NCBI RefSeq assembly: GCF_013185195.1
Contig: NZ_JAAZWC010000020.1
Location: 27,571 to 91,570 of the forward strand
Origin: Saccharibacillus qingshengii
Lineage (GTDB): Bacteria > Bacillota > Bacilli > Paenibacillales > Paenibacillaceae
Length of the DNA stretch: 64,000 nt
Direction: 5' to 3'
Part shown: in pieces, positions 62,702 through 64,000 of the stretch
How the letters are laid out: every line of letters starts with the position of its first letter
How positions within the stretch are numbered: the stretch's first letter is position 1
Translations under genes and position numbers: made by a program
The notes under the pieces: generated by a model
The model's input: only the letters and a program-made list of their open reading frames with translations
Told to the model about the DNA's origin: nothing
Database searches by the model: none

Positions 62702-63781
62702 CTGAATGGTTTAACTAAATTAAAAAGCATTACTTTAGTCACTTTAATTAGTTTCGGAAGTTCTTTACAAGGTTGCTCGGCAGGTATGGAGCCCGTAGAG
62801 CCTAAAAATTATGCGTACTCGGAGGATGAAATTTACCCCGTAGTTATAGGTGAAGATAATCTTATGGGGTATGTGAACGACTCCCACCAAATTGTGATTG
62901 AAGCTCAGTTTGATTATGCTGATGAGTTTCATGAAGGTTTAGCGGTAGCAAGTAAAGGGGAACAATTAGGGTACATTGATCTTTCAGGAAAGTGGGCAAT
63001 TGAACCCCAGTATGACTATGCTTATGGGTTTGAGAATGGAACAGCTGTAACAATGAAAAAAGAAAATCCAGATGTGAGCGATGGATTGGAATATTGGAAC
63101 CTAATTGATTCTTCAGGAAAAGTAAAGGTGAAAACAGATTATTTCAGAGTCCATGCTTTTTCGGAAGGATTATCTCCTGTTTGGTTGGAATATATGGGTA
63201 ATAAAGGTTTTATTGACGAGAAGGGTAAGGTCATTTTGGAAGGATACGATGACGTTGATTCTTTTAGTGAAGGGCTGGCAGCAGTATCAAAAGGAAACAA
63301 ATGGGGGTACATTGATCGGACCGGAAAGATTGTTATACCTTTAATTTATGAGGATGCTTTTTCTTTTAGTGGTCAAAGGGGTATGGTGAAGATAAAAGGG
63401 AGATGGGGTTTTATCGATCATCAAGGGAAGGAGATTATTGCCCCGCGTTATGACTCTGCGAACTCCTTCTCTGAAGGATTGGCGCTTGTCGAATACAAAG
63501 GGAAGTTCGGATTTATCAACACTATGGGTAAATGGGTGATTCCGCCGAAGTTAGACGGTGCAGAGAATTTTTCAGAAGGACTGGCAGCTATATCTGTAAA
63601 TAAAATAAAAAAGGGGGGTTATATCAATAAAAAAGGAGAGATAGTAATTAAGCCTCAGTACTTGGAAACTTTCCCTACTAAACATGGGCTTATGAAAGTG
63701 AGCCAAGATCAGATAGGTGAATATTTTTATATCGATAGGCAAGGAAATGATGTGGAATTTTTGCCCTTACCAAAAGATTAA
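62702..63781 (+). CDS. WG-repeat lipoprotein
   Basis: About 359 residues if started at CTG 62702 (or ATT 62699), with GGAGGGAGAGG just upstream; the first ATG in frame, 62786, lies after the lipobox and has no ribosome site. The upstream codons read LNGLTKLKSITLVTLISF then GSSLQGC, a proper signal peptide with lipobox, which supports the rare start. The mature part holds about seven WG/KWG repeats (GYIDLSGKWAIEPQYDYAYGF; WGYIDRTGKIVIPLIYEDAF; GFINTMGKWVIPPKLDGAENF). Surface-anchored, beta-propeller-like. Markedly AT-rich, like the RHS tip upstream, so likely acquired. Role unknown; an immunity role toward the RHS tip is possible but unproven. Confidence 0.85.
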   Translation: MNGLTKLKSITLVTLISFGSSLQGCSAGMEPVEPKNYAYSEDEIYPVVIGEDNLMGYVNDSHQIVIEAQFDYADEFHEGLAVASKGEQLGYIDLSGKWAIEPQYDYAYGFENGTAVTMKKENPDVSDGLEYWNLIDSSGKVKVKTDYFRVHAFSEGLSPVWLEYMGNKGFIDEKGKVILEGYDDVDSFSEGLAAVSKGNKWGYIDRTGKIVIPLIYEDAFSFSGQRGMVKIKGRWGFIDHQGKEIIAPRYDSANSFSEGLALVEYKGKFGFINTMGKWVIPPKLDGAENFSEGLAAISVNKIKKGGYINKKGEIVIKPQYLETFPTKHGLMKVSQDQIGEYFYIDRQGNDVEFLPLPKD

Positions 63782-63855
63782 TACTACGTTTCACGAATAT
63801 AGTTTGACGTTTGGTATCGTGTTTTTCTATATTTAATTAAACATCGTAAGAAGTG

Positions 63856-63892
63856 AACTGGCGTCAGGGATCTGTCGACGTCAGTTTATTTC
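63856..63892 (+). terminator. Terminator after the WG-repeat gene
   Basis: AACTGGCGTC / GACGTCAGTT arms (one mismatch), 11-nt loop, then TATTTCG. The rest of 63,782-63,995 shows no gene. Confidence 0.55.
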
Positions 63893-63995
63893 GTTTACAA
63901 GCAGCAAGTTGACCTGAAAGGACCTAGTACATCATCAACCCTAAAAGCATAATTATGTTAAACTCAGAGAAAATCTCAAAAACGAGGTGTTCTCC

Positions 63996-64000
63996 ATGTC
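63996..64000 (+). CDS. Possible start of a next gene (cut by window end)
   Basis: ATG at 63996 with GAGGTG 7 nt upstream; only the first five bases are inside the window, so nothing can be said of the product. Confidence 0.35.

Noticed and set aside
1..64000. CRISPR arrays, rRNA and tRNA genes
   Set aside because: No regularly spaced direct repeats and no recognisable tRNA or rRNA segments were found on either strand by reading.

Overview
The window looks like chromosomal DNA of a GC-rich, low-pathogenicity-type Firmicute of the Paenibacillaceae (Paenibacillus/Saccharibacillus-like). This is an inference from strong GGAGG ribosome sites, frequent TTG/GTG starts, Bacillus-type gene sets (thioredoxin-linked ArsC, MhqR/MhqO/MhqD, YcnI/YcnJ, Fur box, LplC/YtcP-type sugar importer) and long GC-rich codon shadows on the opposite strands. 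No rRNA, tRNA or CRISPR array was seen.

Layout. 1-9.2 kb: a glycan-use locus read left to right (3' part of a sugar ABC permease, large solute-binding lipoprotein, GH29 alpha-L-fucosidase, CBM9-like protein, double-transglutaminase protein, GH18 protein). 9.5-13 kb: two tandem M3 oligoendopeptidases. 13-14.5 kb: an AraC regulator divergent from a stand-alone receiver protein whose phospho-aspartate is Glu. 14.5-23.4 kb: a toxic-ion island, with a CLC-F type fluoride antiporter under a fluoride riboswitch, divergent from an extended arsenic cluster: arsR-arsB-arsC-arsD-arsA, a HesB-like protein, a dual-specificity-type phosphatase, then a second unit with a cysteine-rich MarR regulator, arsM and an arsN-like acetyltransferase. 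23.5-26.4 kb: MocR-type regulator, a lipoprotein and an HPr/Crh-like protein. 26.6-30.6 kb: FIST-GGDEF protein facing a chemoreceptor that carries an in-frame TGA. 31.2-33.6 kb: Fur-boxed siderophore permease pair. 33.7-37.8 kb: aldo/keto reductase, uridine-kinase-like protein, flavin reductase, cardiolipin synthase. 38-43 kb: NarL-type two-component pair, then YcnJ/YcnI copper proteins. 43-48.5 kb: alpha/beta hydrolase, ECF sigma with membrane partner and a two-gene ABC exporter. 48.6-58.5 kb: metallophosphoesterase lipoprotein, DinG-like Fe-S helicase, MacB-like ABC fusion, a 32-residue small ORF, a quinone-response cluster (MhqR-MhqO-MhqD) and a TauE/SafE permease.

58.6-64 kb is the accessory end. 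A YcaQ-like DNA glycosylase gene loses its 3' end at about 59,655, where it joins, out of frame, the 3' part of an RHS-repeat toxin gene. The RHS gene switches to AT-rich codons near 61,300 and ends in a zinc-metalloprotease-like tip (HExxHxxGxxD). It is followed by a decayed IS30-family transposase and an AT-rich WG-repeat lipoprotein with a non-ATG start. The features that most deserve follow-up are this RHS junction and tip, the unassigned members of the ars cluster, the duplicated transglutaminase with a dead second copy, the D-to-E receiver and the TGA-interrupted chemoreceptor.
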